Positions 46,112 to 57,665 are shown, counted from the stretch's first letter. The stretch: 64,000 nucleotides of DNA from Acanthosepion lycidas (GCA_963932145.1 OZ010571.1:115940406-116004405), one strand, 5' to 3'. Program-made: numbers and translations. The notes: generated by a model from the sequence alone, not told the origin.

Positions 46112-46680
46112 TGAACATTATTCCTCCATTCCTCTTGACACAGGCTCTCAAATATAAGGCGCAGGTCAACACCACGCGCCTTGAGGAAGTAGTGATGCCG
46201 TAAGTCAAAAGTATGGCTGCTGAAAGACATTATGTCTGGCCACAGTAATCTGCAAAATTCTGCAAAAGCAAAACACAATCATGACTCTCAAAAAACATCT
46301 GCAGCATCACTACTTACAATTGGCCACCTAACTGCCCAGACTGCAAACCTTTGATTATTATATGGGGGGCACAGTTTAACGAGATACTAGCAAAGCACTT
46401 TGTAACACTAAAGATGAACTAAAGTCAGGAATTATGGCAGCACCTACTAACTTAAGCCATCCATAACAAGGAGAACATCCAGGAGAGATGCTATAGATTC
46501 CCAAGTCATTTGTATGCCGTGGTTTAAGCCAATGGCGATTTTATTACATAAATTTTCTCTTTCATATTTTAAGATATTTTTGTGTGGTTTTGGTAAAATA
46601 TATCTGTAAAATGAGATGTAAGCTTTATTTACATTTTTGCCTAATTTAGTCGACAATTTATCTATCGCACCCTATACAAC
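46112..46680 (+). pseudogene. Mariner-like transposase relic 2
   Basis: Same transposase family as relic 1 at 10780. Read across stops the + strand gives VNTTRLEEVVMP, VKSMAAERHYVWPQ, a stop in place of the second catalytic Asp, SAKFCKSKTQS, and NWPPNCPDCKPL, the segment carrying the third catalytic residue in this family. It continues with NTKDELKSGIMAAPTNLS and RFPSHLYAVV followed by ANGDF. CGACAATTTATCTATCGCACC (near 46652) matches the end of relic 1 and is probably close to the 3' terminus. The N-terminal DNA-binding half is missing. Confidence 0.75.
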
Positions 46681-46991
46681 TACAACTCACAAGCATCTTT
46701 CGGTTGTAATGTAAAACAGATGAAAATAAAAATTCAGTCATTTTATTTGAATAAGTCACCGAAACTGTTTTTGGTGAGTGAGAGAAATTACAAAAATAAT
46801 AAATAAGACTGTACTGAAAACTGAAATTTGTTAAAACTCAATATAGATATTACCAGTTATGAAACAAACAAATAAGGTATTCAAGGAGACATTATCTTTT
46901 ATATCATTGAAATGACTACCTCTACGACTAAAGAAAAAACAACTAGAGATGTTAGAAGTTTAAAATATCACTCTAAAATTTAAGAACCCGA

Positions 46992-47090
46992 CGTTTAAAA
47001 TTAAAGGATTAAAATTAAACGTTTAAAATTAAACGTTTAAAATTAAACGTTTAATATTAAACGTTTAAAATTAAACTTTTAAAATTAAAC
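46992..47090. repeat. 14-bp minisatellite, about 7 units
   Basis: Unit CGTTTAAAATTAAA repeated about seven times with point changes (GGATTAAAATTAAA, CGTTTAATATTAAA, CTTTTAAAATTAAA). Each junction makes the palindrome AAACGTTT. Confidence 0.9.
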
Positions 47091-47335
47091 TGGAAGTGAT
47101 AAATTTATGCAAATACTTAGGAACTTGAAACAAAATAGAGACATGGACTTTTCAGTTAGGTTATATGAAACGGGCCTATTGAACTAATGCATGAGAAAAA
47201 TAACAGAAGGAATTTAATTAACCCTCAAGAAACCATCAGTTTATGACATTAAATTGATAAGAAAAATTACATAATGATTTTGAAATAAAATTCCATTGAG
47301 GAGAATATATTGAAATAGTACAAGAAATGTTCACC

Positions 47336-47360
47336 AAAAAAAAAAAAAAAAAAAAAAAAA
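47336..47360. repeat. Poly(A) run
   Basis: 25 A residues; possibly a tail of an unrecognised + strand retroelement. Confidence 0.9.
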
Positions 47361-47689
47361 TCTGCTAGCAATTCCTAAAATTGGGAGACTCGAGAATGGA
47401 TATCGACCGGATATATGTTAAGTTCAACCCATACTTGAACCAATACAACCCATCACTAAAAATGGTAGCAAAATGTATGTCTCTTTATACCGCTCCAGAG
47501 TTTACCTGACTCAACCTGCCATACTCTATGTCCACATGTGTCAGATCAGATCAGATCAGATCAAAAATGAGTTATTCCTGTCACATATGTGTTAGATTAG
47601 CTCATTTCATTTCTTTCTAGAAAAGAAAGGCGGAAATGTCACTGGTACGCTAGGGTTGTACAAATAATGACGGTGGCTAAAAGACGGAG

Positions 47690-48000
47690 TATAAGGTGGG
47701 GCGGGAAAATGATAAAAGCTGAAAATTTTCAAGGAGATAGAAAATGGCGATTGACATTGCATTTACATATTTGAAGATTGTAGTTATCAGGAAGTTAATG
47801 AAACGGAAGGGATTTCCACAGGCCGGAGGTGCGAGAAAAACTCTTGGAGCAGAAGTGGTTGTTACATTTAACTAATTCAACAATGGATGTGTAGGACCTA
47901 GATGACAATCAAGTAGCAGAATTAAACTCACGTAGTATGGGCACAAGTGAAAAGGGCTCGTTAGATCAGTTGCCATGAAAATATGTGTAGAAACGACAAA
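47690..48000 (-). pseudogene. LINE-J C-terminal relic, copy 3
   Basis: Shares with copies 1 and 2 the landmarks GCGATTGACATTGCATTTAC, TTGAAGATTGTAGTTATCAG, an ACGGAAGGGATTTCCACAGG box, GCGAGAAAA, and TAACTAATTCAACAATGGATG. Orientation is again -. No intact frame. Confidence 0.6.
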
Positions 48001-49839
48001 GGCAAGCCATCCATAACAGAGTTAAAAAAAAAAACAAAAAAAAAACATCTCTTTGAGGCTAATGAAGTATTTCCCGCCTATAACTATTTCACATTAGCTT
48101 CTTGCTACACTATCACTATTATTATGAACATATTCCTTAGTTTCACTTGTTTGCTCTTTCATAGCTTAGACGCACTATGCGATCTACAACAGGTGGAATA
48201 ATCCTCATTCTCTGACAGTTTTTCCCGAAGAGAATCTGCTGCGGGAAACAGACCACTAAGAGGATAATCCCTTACCTCCTAAACTTCTAATATTCAAATC
48301 TTGTTTCAACCGGTATTTATGACTTAATCTACATATATTGTCCCCTCACCTTATTTCTATAAGACATCAAAATATAGTAACCCTTGAGTGTAATTTAGGC
48401 TTTATATTGGTTGCACAATGTTGTAAATATATAAGGTAAATAAAAATATTGTTGAACGAGGCTAATCGCAAATCAAAGTACATAAAGATTATACAAGAGA
48501 GCAAAGTAAAATTATTCAAGACATGCAGACATTGCAATACGCCGAAAGAAAACACGTACGTAAATTCAGAAATGTTTTAAAATGTATTTATATTGAGAGA
48601 TCAGAAGATGAATCTAGAGAATGACATATAAATTGACACTGACATGGCTACATAAAAGAATCTGAGGGGAAAATTGTTTCTCTATTAAAACCGGTTCAAA
48701 ACAGCGCAGTGACTCTCAAATATATAAAACCCTAACATAAAATCAAACTCGGCCACATAGCAGGTTTCGACTGCATGGAAATAAATTTTCGAATTTAAAT
48801 GACATATTAAATGAATGTAAATATTTAACTTTATTTTACTAGGTGCTGAATGCCGTCCAATGGGAACTGGAGGGAAGACTATAGTATAACCAAAGGGGAA
48901 CAATTCTATACCCGCATACCAGAATAGACCCACGTAAGAACATTTGAGACATGGAGATAAAATTGGAAATCACAGTCTCAGTCAAAAATCCAACCTTGAT
49001 AATTGTAAGAACAGAAGTAGAATTTAAGATATATTATTTTTTTTATAAGGGATGCTATATAGATTCTGGGCAAGTATAAGAAGTTTTCTGATATACCATA
49101 TTTTCATTTCTTCGATTTATGCGAATAGAAATGTCTAACGTGGTTTCATCAGTTTTTATTATTGCATAGAAACAAGCTGAAAGTAAGATAAGTAGGACAA
49201 GTTTTCTAGATAAGTGAGGAATGTATGGAATCTCATGTTTTTTTGTTTGTTTGTTTTTTTTTCTAGTGTCAGTGATTATCGACAAGGATTGTAATAGGCC
49301 AAATTCGCTTAGGGCTACAAAACACAAGAATTTGATCGCCTGAATCCTGAAGTGTCATGTTATGTAAAAGAAGAATCAAGTTAATATGTGACTCAATACC
49401 AAAGATTTACTTACCAATGCTTGATCATAATTGGGCACGTCCCCTAGTTTCTAGTAGAAATTCCTATACTCGGCATGTAGCTCCATGAAATAGAATATTT
49501 CGAGAGAGCTGTTTCTTTTAAAACTTAAAGGGTGTCACTGTTTTGGAACAATTGGGCGTCACAGAGAGATGTTTGAAAACACACTCAATGTGTTGACAGT
49601 GTGAGTGACATGAAGGTTTATTCTGATATTACACAGTCTTCCAATTTATACCTTTCTTAAAAGAGAATAAGAAAAATATGTCACCACATAAAGCACAATT
49701 CTTCTATCGTACATTTTCCTTTTGTATCCTTATTAATTGCTTGTTTGGTTGGTTGATGTTGCGTAGCGGCATGCCAACGCCTATAGGTCTTTTACTACTC
49801 AAATCTAATCGTGAACACAAGTGTATAGTTTAAGCTAAA
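48001..49839. other. No recognised gene or repeat
   Basis: AT-rich; the frames at 48685-48933 and 49055-49327 have no known motif. Confidence 0.5.
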
Positions 49840-49841
49840 TA

Positions 49842-50073
49842 CAGTAGCGGCCATAATATAAGGAACGGAAACAACAAATACATAAATATGTGTATTAATT
49901 AACAAGTAATGCATGATTAGCAATGCAATTTTTACCGAATAAAGATTAGGGTGTAATTCATGAATATGCAAAGTTACCAAAAATTACATAATAGTTTTTT
50001 TTTGTTTTTTTTTTTAAATAAAGATTAAATGGAACAAAGGAAATAAGCTACTGGACAAAAGTTAAGGAACGAT
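49842..50073 (+). repeat. Left inverted repeat of the Tc1-like element
   Basis: Matches the reverse complement of about 51239-51460 with small indels. Outer site at 49842-49875, inner site at 50049-50073. Confidence 0.85.
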
Positions 50074-50289
50074 GTTAATAATTTGCATAAACTTTTAATT
50101 TACATTGTTATAAAACTCGATGGAGCTTTCCAACAATAAGTAAAAGTTCATTTATCATTAGGACTTTATTTTTAAGCAATATAGCAAATTCTACACGCAA
50201 AGCGCTCTCTTTTGAATAAAAAACTCATTATCGTTAACTATCAAGAAAAAAGTCAATTTCAGAAATTTCTTATATTTTTCATAGGTTTA

Positions 50290-51180
50290 AAAGTGTTGTT
50301 CATCGTGTAATTAGTAGGTATAAATCCGATAAAACGTTTTATGCAAAAACAAAAACCGACAGACTTCCAGAAACATCGCAATGAGAAGATCGAAGAATTG
50401 TTAGAATATCTACAAAAATCATTTTGAATTTGCTACATCAATTTCCCGTAAATTTAATAAAGAGAATGATAAGATAAGGTAAACGGTTGCTCGCAGGTTA
50501 AAAAATGCAGGATTTCATGCCCGTACTCCAGCTTCGAAGCCTCTCATTTCAAAGCGAAACCAAATGGGACGCCTGGAGTATGCGAGAGAACATGTTATTT
50601 GGACTGACGCACAATGGGATACGGTTCATTTCAGTGACGAGTCCAAGTTTACTATATTTGGTTCTGAAGGCAAAACTCACGTACGCCATAGAACAGGTGA
50701 AAAACTGTCTTCTCAATGTGTCAAGAAAGCCGTTAAGTTTGGTGGCGGCAGTCTGATGGTGTGGGGAATGTTTACGTCTGCAGGAGATGGCCTTATCATC
50801 CGCATACATGGCAATATCATTGCTGAGATTTACAAAAGATTTCTTCAGCAGCATGTGGTACCAAGATTACACCATAATCTTTATGAATCTCCTATTTTCA
50901 TGCAGGACAATGCACCTTGCCACAAGGCTCAGAAGGTTATGGCTTTATTTGAAGAATAACGAGTCGCCCTAATGAAGTGGCCAGCCCAGAGCCCCGACCT
51001 GAATCCAGTAGAAAATATTTGGATGATAATTGGAGAAAGGGCTCAGAAAAGAAACCCGAAAAACCAGGATCAAGTATGAGAGTTATTGAAAGACGAATAG
51101 GAGGGAATTACCGCTGATTTTTTCAATAAATTAATTAGATCATGTTGTCGACGATGCAGAGAAGTCATTGAAAATAAGGG
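50290..51180 (+). pseudogene. Tc1-like transposase, broken
   Basis: DDE transposase that would excise and reinsert the element at TA. The N-terminal paired-like DNA-binding domain is decayed (DRLPETS near 50360, a stop, then SRKFNKENDKIR and RRLKNAGFHARTPASK). The catalytic domain is open at 50564-50959. It has FSDESKFTIFG with the first Asp, KFGGGSLMVWGMF, and IFMQDNAPCHKA with the second Asp. A TAA follows at about 50957, and beyond it, still in frame, comes WPAQSPDLNPVENIW with the Glu, 34 residues after the second Asp (DD34E). Further stops interrupt the last 60 codons. All three catalytic residues survive, unlike in the mariner relics. Confidence 0.85.
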
Positions 51181-51238
51181 GATGTTTACCAAGTATGAAA
51201 TTTTGTTGATATTTTGTTCACAATCAAGAATTAACAAG

Positions 51239-51460
51239 ATCGTTCCTTAACTTTTGTACAGTAGCTTATTTTCTTTCTTCGATTTAATCTTCATCTAAAA
51301 AAAAACTATGATATACATTTTTGTAACTTTTTTTATAATATTTACGCATTACACCGTAATCTTTATTTGGTAAAAATTTAATTGCTAATCATGGATTACT
51401 TTTTAAGTAATACACATATTTATATCTTTGTTTCCGTTCCTTACATTATGACAGCTACTG
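51239..51460 (-). repeat. Right inverted repeat of the Tc1-like element
   Basis: Reverse complement of the left repeat; inner site at 51239-51263, outer site at 51428-51460. Confidence 0.85.
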
Positions 51461-51462
51461 TA

Positions 51463-53733
51463 TATTGTAAACGCAATTGTATGGCTTCAGCTAAAGATAT
51501 TTCAGGTTAAGCACAATCAATCATTTCATATAGAAATGTATTGCTTGCATTTTCTACTATTAAAATGTATTTTTATACTTCCGTTTGTTTTGGGGAGCTC
51601 ATTATTTGATCATAGTTGGGACCCTGACAGCTACTACCAGTCATTTTTTGGAATGGGTATGTGAACAACAGCAATTAATAGGTAGTTCCAGACTCTTCAG
51701 CATAAAAGTCCAAGATATATTGCTGCCGTATGTATTTTACCGTTGTAGCCAGGACTTTATAGTTATCAAACCGAGTTGCATAATGACTATATTGAGCATC
51801 CAATACTTTAGAAACAGCATAATTATTTTGTCCAGTACATCAATCACTAAACATCAACAATAATAACAACGATAATTATTGAAAAGAAGAACAAGAACAC
51901 GAATAGAAATTACACTCTTCGAAAAACATTGGCATCCATCTGATTTGGGTGAGAAACATGTCGGAACGGAAGCATAATTGTTTCAATGTAATAAATAAAA
52001 CGGTCGGAGAGAAAGGAATTCAACAGTGATTTGTTAATTTCTACGTTAATGTTTTCGGTGTGGAGATGTTTGTACTCTCACTATTATTTTCATTTTTGTT
52101 TTTATTATGATAAAATGTAGGTCGTTGTGCACTCCGGCCGTAACTTCAAGCAACTTCAAACTGAAGCATTAATTCAATGTTTCTGGTTCCGATGATCATG
52201 TCTAAGGATATATCCTCAAATTCTGATTTAGTACTGCTCATTTTATTGCTGTCCCTGTTTCCACTAATTTAAATCTGCATTAGCCGGCACTAAGATTGAA
52301 CTCCCAATTACTGTGTCACAAAATTCACGAATTAATTATCTAATCATCTTGTTATGTAGATAAAAGCATTGGTTCAAGCAAAGATCCGTGTGAAATTATC
52401 TCGAGACCACGTCTTAAAACACCGTTTCCCTCGAGTTTTAATCTTTAAGAAATAGTCAAAGGCATTTGTTAACCGATTCATTATATTAATTACAAACAAA
52501 AGAAGATTGTCTGACTCTGGGTAAAAAAGTTATCTTTGCACAAAATAAAATATTCTGCAATTAGAATGTATGGGCCAGTGGATACAAGCATTTTAATAAA
52601 TGCAGTGCAATGATTTTCTGAAGAAATATCGCTTTCCCTAATTATTTGTGGGTGTGCCCAATATATAAATGTAATTTCAAATGGTACTGGCGGCTAGACA
52701 ATAACTCTAATCCTTACCATCGGAAAACCAGAATTTTGGCAGTGTGCTAAAACTGCTCATGTCTCTGGTGATTGTCAGTAGAAAAGAAACTCCCGAGCAA
52801 AAAACATGGAAGATATTGAGCTACCATAGTCCTAGTATAAGAAATGAAAGAACCGTAGAGGAAGTTGCATTCCAGCAAGGTGTAGTAGGACGATCTGATA
52901 ATCTTTTAAATAAATGAAAAAGGGGAGAGATTATATCCTGCGCAATGTCGTCATCGACTATCTATACACTCACCAAGTAACTATCCCTCAAAAGCACATT
53001 AATGTTTTCTAACTTTACCGGCATCAGAAAAACAACCATATAAACCACATTAATTTAAACATTCTCAATAATAGATGGTCCATCCAAATAAAAAATAAAG
53101 AGAGAATAAGAGTTTTGACCAGCACAAGGCATAATATACGTTTAAGGATCATTTCTTGGACGTCATCATATCAATCTTCAGCATGAAGTCTGCTTTACAC
53201 TCCTGGATACGTCTCTTATATATGAATAAATGTGATATGTGCCACTGCGTTTGTAGTAAACGTAGAAACCATTTCCATTCTTTATAATTAATCCAAAGCA
53301 TATGATGATAGGTTACATTATTGATTTCAAAAGCTTTCTGCTTAACCTAAAACAGTTCTGTTTGTTTTTACGTTACTTATCTGCTTCTATCGCGCCTAAG
53401 AATTCTGTCTAGGCCCCCCAAATTTTCATACTTTTAATAAGCAAAAGCATGCTTGAGAATGTCGGCAAAGGAATCCTTGGTTAGCCTGATAGCGTGTGGT
53501 TGTGCTAATGGAAAATGTTTCCAAATTATTGTTCACTCTATCTGGCAATGGAAGATACTCCGAAACAAGACTCAGTGGTTAAATGTTGTCATATAAATCG
53601 GAGAGGCAAGAGGTAGTTAATGTTCGATCTCAAAAGGCAGGCCATAGCGTGTATCATCTTATACTGACTATCAGCAGTTTCACTCACGTTTACCTTTCAG
53701 ACTTTTCGATACGTGCTCTCAAATAGGCGGGAG

Positions 53734-53736
<3 letters not shown>
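51463..53736. other. No recognised gene or repeat
   Basis: AT-rich non-coding sequence with short chance frames. Confidence 0.5.

Positions 53737-53822
<86 letters not shown>
53737..53822. repeat. (TA)n(CA)n compound microsatellite
   Basis: About 32 TA units followed by about 11 CA units. Confidence 0.95.
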
Positions 53823-55095
53823 GAATGATACGAATCACCAAAGTCTAAACACACATATTTTATTTAAAATATTTATTCGAATTGCTCTGACTGAGAAAAT
53901 TCGCCATCCTATGGTTTGTGATCCTCTGGGCAAACTGGATCTGCAAATGTATTCCATGTTATGTTTGACAGATTTTAGTCTATGCATCCGTTATAGTTAC
54001 GTGGACGAATCTACCGAATTCCCATTCTCTCATTGAGCTATACAACGCCAGTTTAGCAGGCTTGCCGAAGCCCCAAGGGCATACTTGATTTGGTATCAAA
54101 TTGTAGCCTTTGAAGCATGTTCCGTTTGCCATTTTAATCGAGATGAAAAGAAAACATCTTTGTGCTACTCAAAATATTACATGGGCAAAAACGCAGATGT
54201 TATTCGACTGCGATTTTACTTTTCAATTAGTTATTCTCATCAGGTATGAAAGGGAGAGAATGTTATAGACTGACTTTGTTCTAAAGTGAGGAAATTTCGC
54301 GTGACTGTAGCGTGTCTGATTGGCTAATTGAAGATACCACTTGATGTATCTACTTAGGAAAATGATTATGTACTATCGTTAGTAACCTGATATCAAACTA
54401 CTGGCAGACTAGATTGTTCGATTTATTTATTATCTTTACTTAACTGACGTACTGAATGCATGCTCACTTGCCTCTAACCTATTGTTTTATTAATTATTTT
54501 GATTTATGATGGACATTTCTTCCAAAAGTTTGTTTGTGGTTAGAAAGTAACGATATAAATCGATGAAGCAATATGTCGCTGATATCTTTTTTAAAAAAGA
54601 TTTTCCTGTATGTTCAATTTAAGTTTATTAACTTCGTGAATTACTAATTGGGAAACAAAGCTTTAAATACATTTAGTTGCATTAAAATAATCGTTGAATT
54701 ATATTTTTTTTAAGTTATGTGTGACAATATATTCTAAGTCTTGATAGCCTTCTTAAAATTCTAGATATCGACGTCGTGCTAAATGTTACAACGGAAAATT
54801 AATATTTTTTTGATTATAGCATAAAAGCTATCATTATACAAGAGAATTTATGATGAAAACTTCGCTTTCGTCAGTAAATGTTATTCACTAAATCAATGAT
54901 AGAATAAATAGCAAATATATTCCCCATCATCGAAAAATTTAAGACATATCGCATTTTTTACGTTTTTTAAATAAATATTTTATTTTTATTTATTAACAGC
55001 GGGAAGAACATCTCCTAAATTTAAATACCCGTGTAAAAAATTATATTACATATCAAACATTCAGAATATACGGGACAATATTTAGAGTAATTTTT
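53823..55095. other. No recognised gene or repeat
   Basis: AT-rich non-coding sequence. Confidence 0.5.
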
Positions 55096-55099
55096 TCTT

Positions 55100-55500
55100 T
55101 GTTTTGCTTTTTCTTTTTTATGTGCCATGCCCCTTCAGTACGTTGGCGATCATGGTCATCCATATTTTCCTGTCCTTTGTAGCTCTTAAGAAATTTAACT
55201 TTTCTTTTATTCCCTCCAATTCCTGTTCTAACATTCAATAACTCAAGTTAATCATGTAGGTTACGTGCTTCTTTCCATCTTTCTGTCAAACTTTCCAGTG
55301 AGCATCCGATACTGCTAGCCGATCTTCCTCATTACCTGCCTAAGAAATTTCAACTGCGGTCTTCCTGATGTTAAGTACAAGTTTACTTTTCTTTCTCAGA
55401 TGCTCGGTGCCTGCTATCCTCAGCATCCTTCTGTAGAATCACATTTCTGTTGCTTTAACACTCTCCTTCGTTTTTGATGAGATTTTCCAGCTCTTCTATT
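55100..55500 (-). pseudogene. RTE-type LINE C-terminal relic
   Basis: On the - strand, in order and across frameshifts: FYRRMLRIAGTEHLRKKSKL, RKTAVEIS (the Q-L-L-K-F-type block), and near the end KFLKSYKGQENMDDH, with the alternative frame giving the T-K-D-R-x-x-W-M...N-V...G-H-G-T pattern that ends RTE polyproteins. This is the 3' end of an RTE element related to the one at 18665-21140, here without RT or endonuclease. Confidence 0.6.
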
Positions 55501-55982
55501 CAATAGAAATGTTACTGTAATTTGCATTGATTTCAGATGTCTGATATAACATTGCACTTCAGTGAACGATAATAAAAAAGATATGTGGTGGAAGATCTGA
55601 ACCTGTGAATACTGCTGAGTGAGATGTTCATAATATGACGTTAGTATCGGGAATTGATGCATGCGTTAAGTTTTCACATGACAATCAACTTTTCTGCTCA
55701 CTGTTTTCACTGCTGCACCGGGTATAAATTATGTGCTTGTTAAGATCATAGAGTCGATAGGCTTCGGGATCTCAATTCTATGCGAATTGTAATGATTTCT
55801 GTCTTGGTAGAGAAGACCATCAGAGAACGATTGAGCTAATTTGGCTTAACTTAAGAAATGCATGTTGCTGGAAAGTATTTATTTTTGTCACTATATTTAA
55901 AAAGTTTTATTCCAAGAAAAGAAACGTCTGATTCAAACGCTAGATAAAAAAAAACAAACAAAAAAACATCGCATCAAGAAAA
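55501..55982. other. No recognised gene or repeat
   Basis: AT-rich non-coding sequence; may include decayed upstream parts of the RTE relic. Confidence 0.45.
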
Positions 55983-56047
55983 TACACACACATACGCACA
56001 CAAACACACACGCACACAAACATAAACACACAAAACAATATTTAAAA

Positions 56048-56144
<97 letters not shown>
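55983..56144. repeat. (CA)n and (TA)n tract
   Basis: CA-rich stretch at 55983-56037, then about 45 TA units with one TGTA interruption. Confidence 0.95.
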
Positions 56145-56689
56145 ATGCTCCGTTTCTCCTTTGAATAATTATACATTTTAAACTTAATGCAGTGTAAATT
56201 TAAAATTTAAAATTACCATTTTTATTTTTTTTAAATTATTGTGAACTTATAAGTTAGTTATAATGATTTCTAATTTAGTCTAATATTTGCATTAAGGCAT
56301 TAATAAAATTATATCTATGTTTCGTTGTCAAGTTTTTGAATTATCATATACGTGTAATTTGATTTGCCATTAGTGCGTACGTAACAATATTTTCCCTACT
56401 GATAGGAATTTAGTTGGCTTTGAACTTTTTAAACTTTCTTTATTCTGCCATGAAAACCATCACTTGACAAGACACCTGAAATGATGAAAGAGAATGGCTT
56501 TCTTTGTAGTGATTTTCTGATAGGCTTATGTAATAATTTTTGAATAAAATCTATTTGCTCTACTCTGTATTAAGAACGTTTTTAAGAATAGTTTTTGGTT
56601 ATTGGAATTTCATTCCGTACACATAAAAACACAAACACACAGACAACAAACACACAAAAACACACATACATCCGGCAATTATTTGTTAA
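56145..56689. other. No recognised gene or repeat
   Basis: AT-rich, ending in a short ACACAAACAC-rich run near 56625-56670. Confidence 0.5.
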
Positions 56690-56965
56690 GATATTTTTTA
56701 TGAATATCCGAGAAATTTACATAGAAAATATGTGTTCCTCGACAGTAATCGAATGTGTATTCTATAAGGAACCGTCATATAGCCTGACGTGTATTAACCG
56801 ATTCGGCCACAGGGGTGTGTACGTTTCGAAATGTCGATTTTTCTGTTTTAAACAAAATTCTCTATGATTTTCTCTCATACATTCAGATCTGCTCAATGCG
56901 TATTCAAATGTAAACAAATGACCTCACACGTTATCAAATGGACAAAATCCGACAATTATTCTTTA
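56690..56965 (-). mobile_element. tRNA-derived SINE-A, copy 2
   Basis: On the - strand: upstream block (AATAATTGTCGGATTTTGTC to GAGAGAAAATCATAG), AAAAATCGACATTTCG, then the clearest tRNA-like body. The A-box-like TGGCCGAATCGGTTAA is at 56794-56810, followed by a GTCAGGCTATATGACGG arm, and the B-box-like CATTCGATTAC is at 56745-56755. The tail then runs through AACACATATTTTCTATG and TTTCTCGGATATTCAT. The long arm between the boxes recalls a class II (Leu/Ser-type) tRNA ancestor; that is inference. No MITE interrupts this copy. Confidence 0.65.
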
Positions 56966-56977
56966 ATTTTTTTTCTT

Positions 56978-57123
56978 TTTATGATGATAAATGATTCAGG
57001 TTCGATTCCTGTCGGAGAATGCGTATTTTCTATGAATATTTCTAGGACATTCAGGGCGGTAATTGTTGTTAAATCAGTTTGTTATAAACATAGCAGTTAC
57101 ATATAAGCATAAAAATGTCTTAA
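56978..57123 (+). mobile_element. tRNA-derived SINE-A, copy 3, 5'-truncated
   Basis: Begins near the B-box (GGTTCGATTCC at 56999-57009, a perfect match to the pol III consensus) and continues through GTCGGAGAATGCG, TTTTCTATGAATATTTCTAG, GACATTCAGGGCGGTAATT and AAAAATGTCTTAATATAC into the (ATAC)n/(TA)n array. It is head to head with copy 2, which lies just to its left on the other strand. Confidence 0.65.
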
Positions 57124-57140
57124 TATACATATATACATAC

Positions 57141-57213
<73 letters not shown>
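57124..57213. repeat. (ATAC)n(TA)n microsatellite, SINE-A tail
   Basis: A few ATAC units followed by about 30 TA units. Confidence 0.95.
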
Positions 57214-57216
<3 letters not shown>

Positions 57217-57237
57217 GATACCCGTAATGACCAGATA

Positions 57238-57289
57238 TTATATGGCAGTGAATAATATTCTAATTATATGGCAGTGAATAATATTCTAA
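57238..57289. repeat. Perfect 26-bp tandem duplication
   Basis: 57238-57263 and 57264-57289 are identical (begins TTATATGGCAGTGAATAAT). Lack of divergence suggests a recent event. Confidence 0.9.
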
Positions 57290-57572
57290 TTATTTCATTT
57301 CTGAAATTTAAAAAAAAAACTATTAATACCATATATTAGTGTTTATTTATCTATACATTTTATTATTCGTTATTAATACTCCGATTGATATATAATTATG
57401 CCTTCATATATTTGATTTCGGTCAATCATTTTCATTAACACGCTGTTAAATTTCCAAAATGTTAATTATATTTAAATTCCTCTAAGGTGTGATGTTATAT
57501 AAATGAAATACGTCTATCTGAATTTAGGTAAATACACATATATATGTATATCCGAATTTAGTCATACACAGA

Positions 57573-57577
<5 letters not shown>

Positions 57578-57665
<88 letters not shown>
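57578..57665. repeat. (TA)n microsatellite
   Basis: About 44 units, the longest uninterrupted array in the window. CCGAATTTAGTCATACACAG precedes it and CGGATATATACGG follows. Confidence 0.95.

Larger units (their letters stand above)
49842..51460 (+). mobile_element. Tc1-like DNA transposon with ~230-bp inverted repeats
   Basis: The element starts CAGTAGCGGCCATAATATAA and ends with the matching complement, flanked by TA at 49840-49841 and 51461-51462. Total length is 1619 bp. The ends stay inverted-repetitive for about 230 bp on each side. A second conserved block, ACAAAAGTTAAGGAACGA, lies at the inner end of each repeat (50054-50072 and about 51240-51258) and shares the core TAAGGAACG with the outer block. 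That arrangement, and the length, fit the IR/DR subgroup of Tc1 elements, in which transposase binds two sites per end. The transposase gene is broken, so this copy could move only in trans. Confidence 0.85.

Noticed and set aside
46992-47090. CRISPR array
   Set aside because: The 14-bp units are contiguous with no spacers, and the window is eukaryotic.
56999-57009. A functional tRNA gene from the perfect B-box
   Set aside because: No A-box or acceptor stem lies upstream; the sequence aligns with SINE-A copies.
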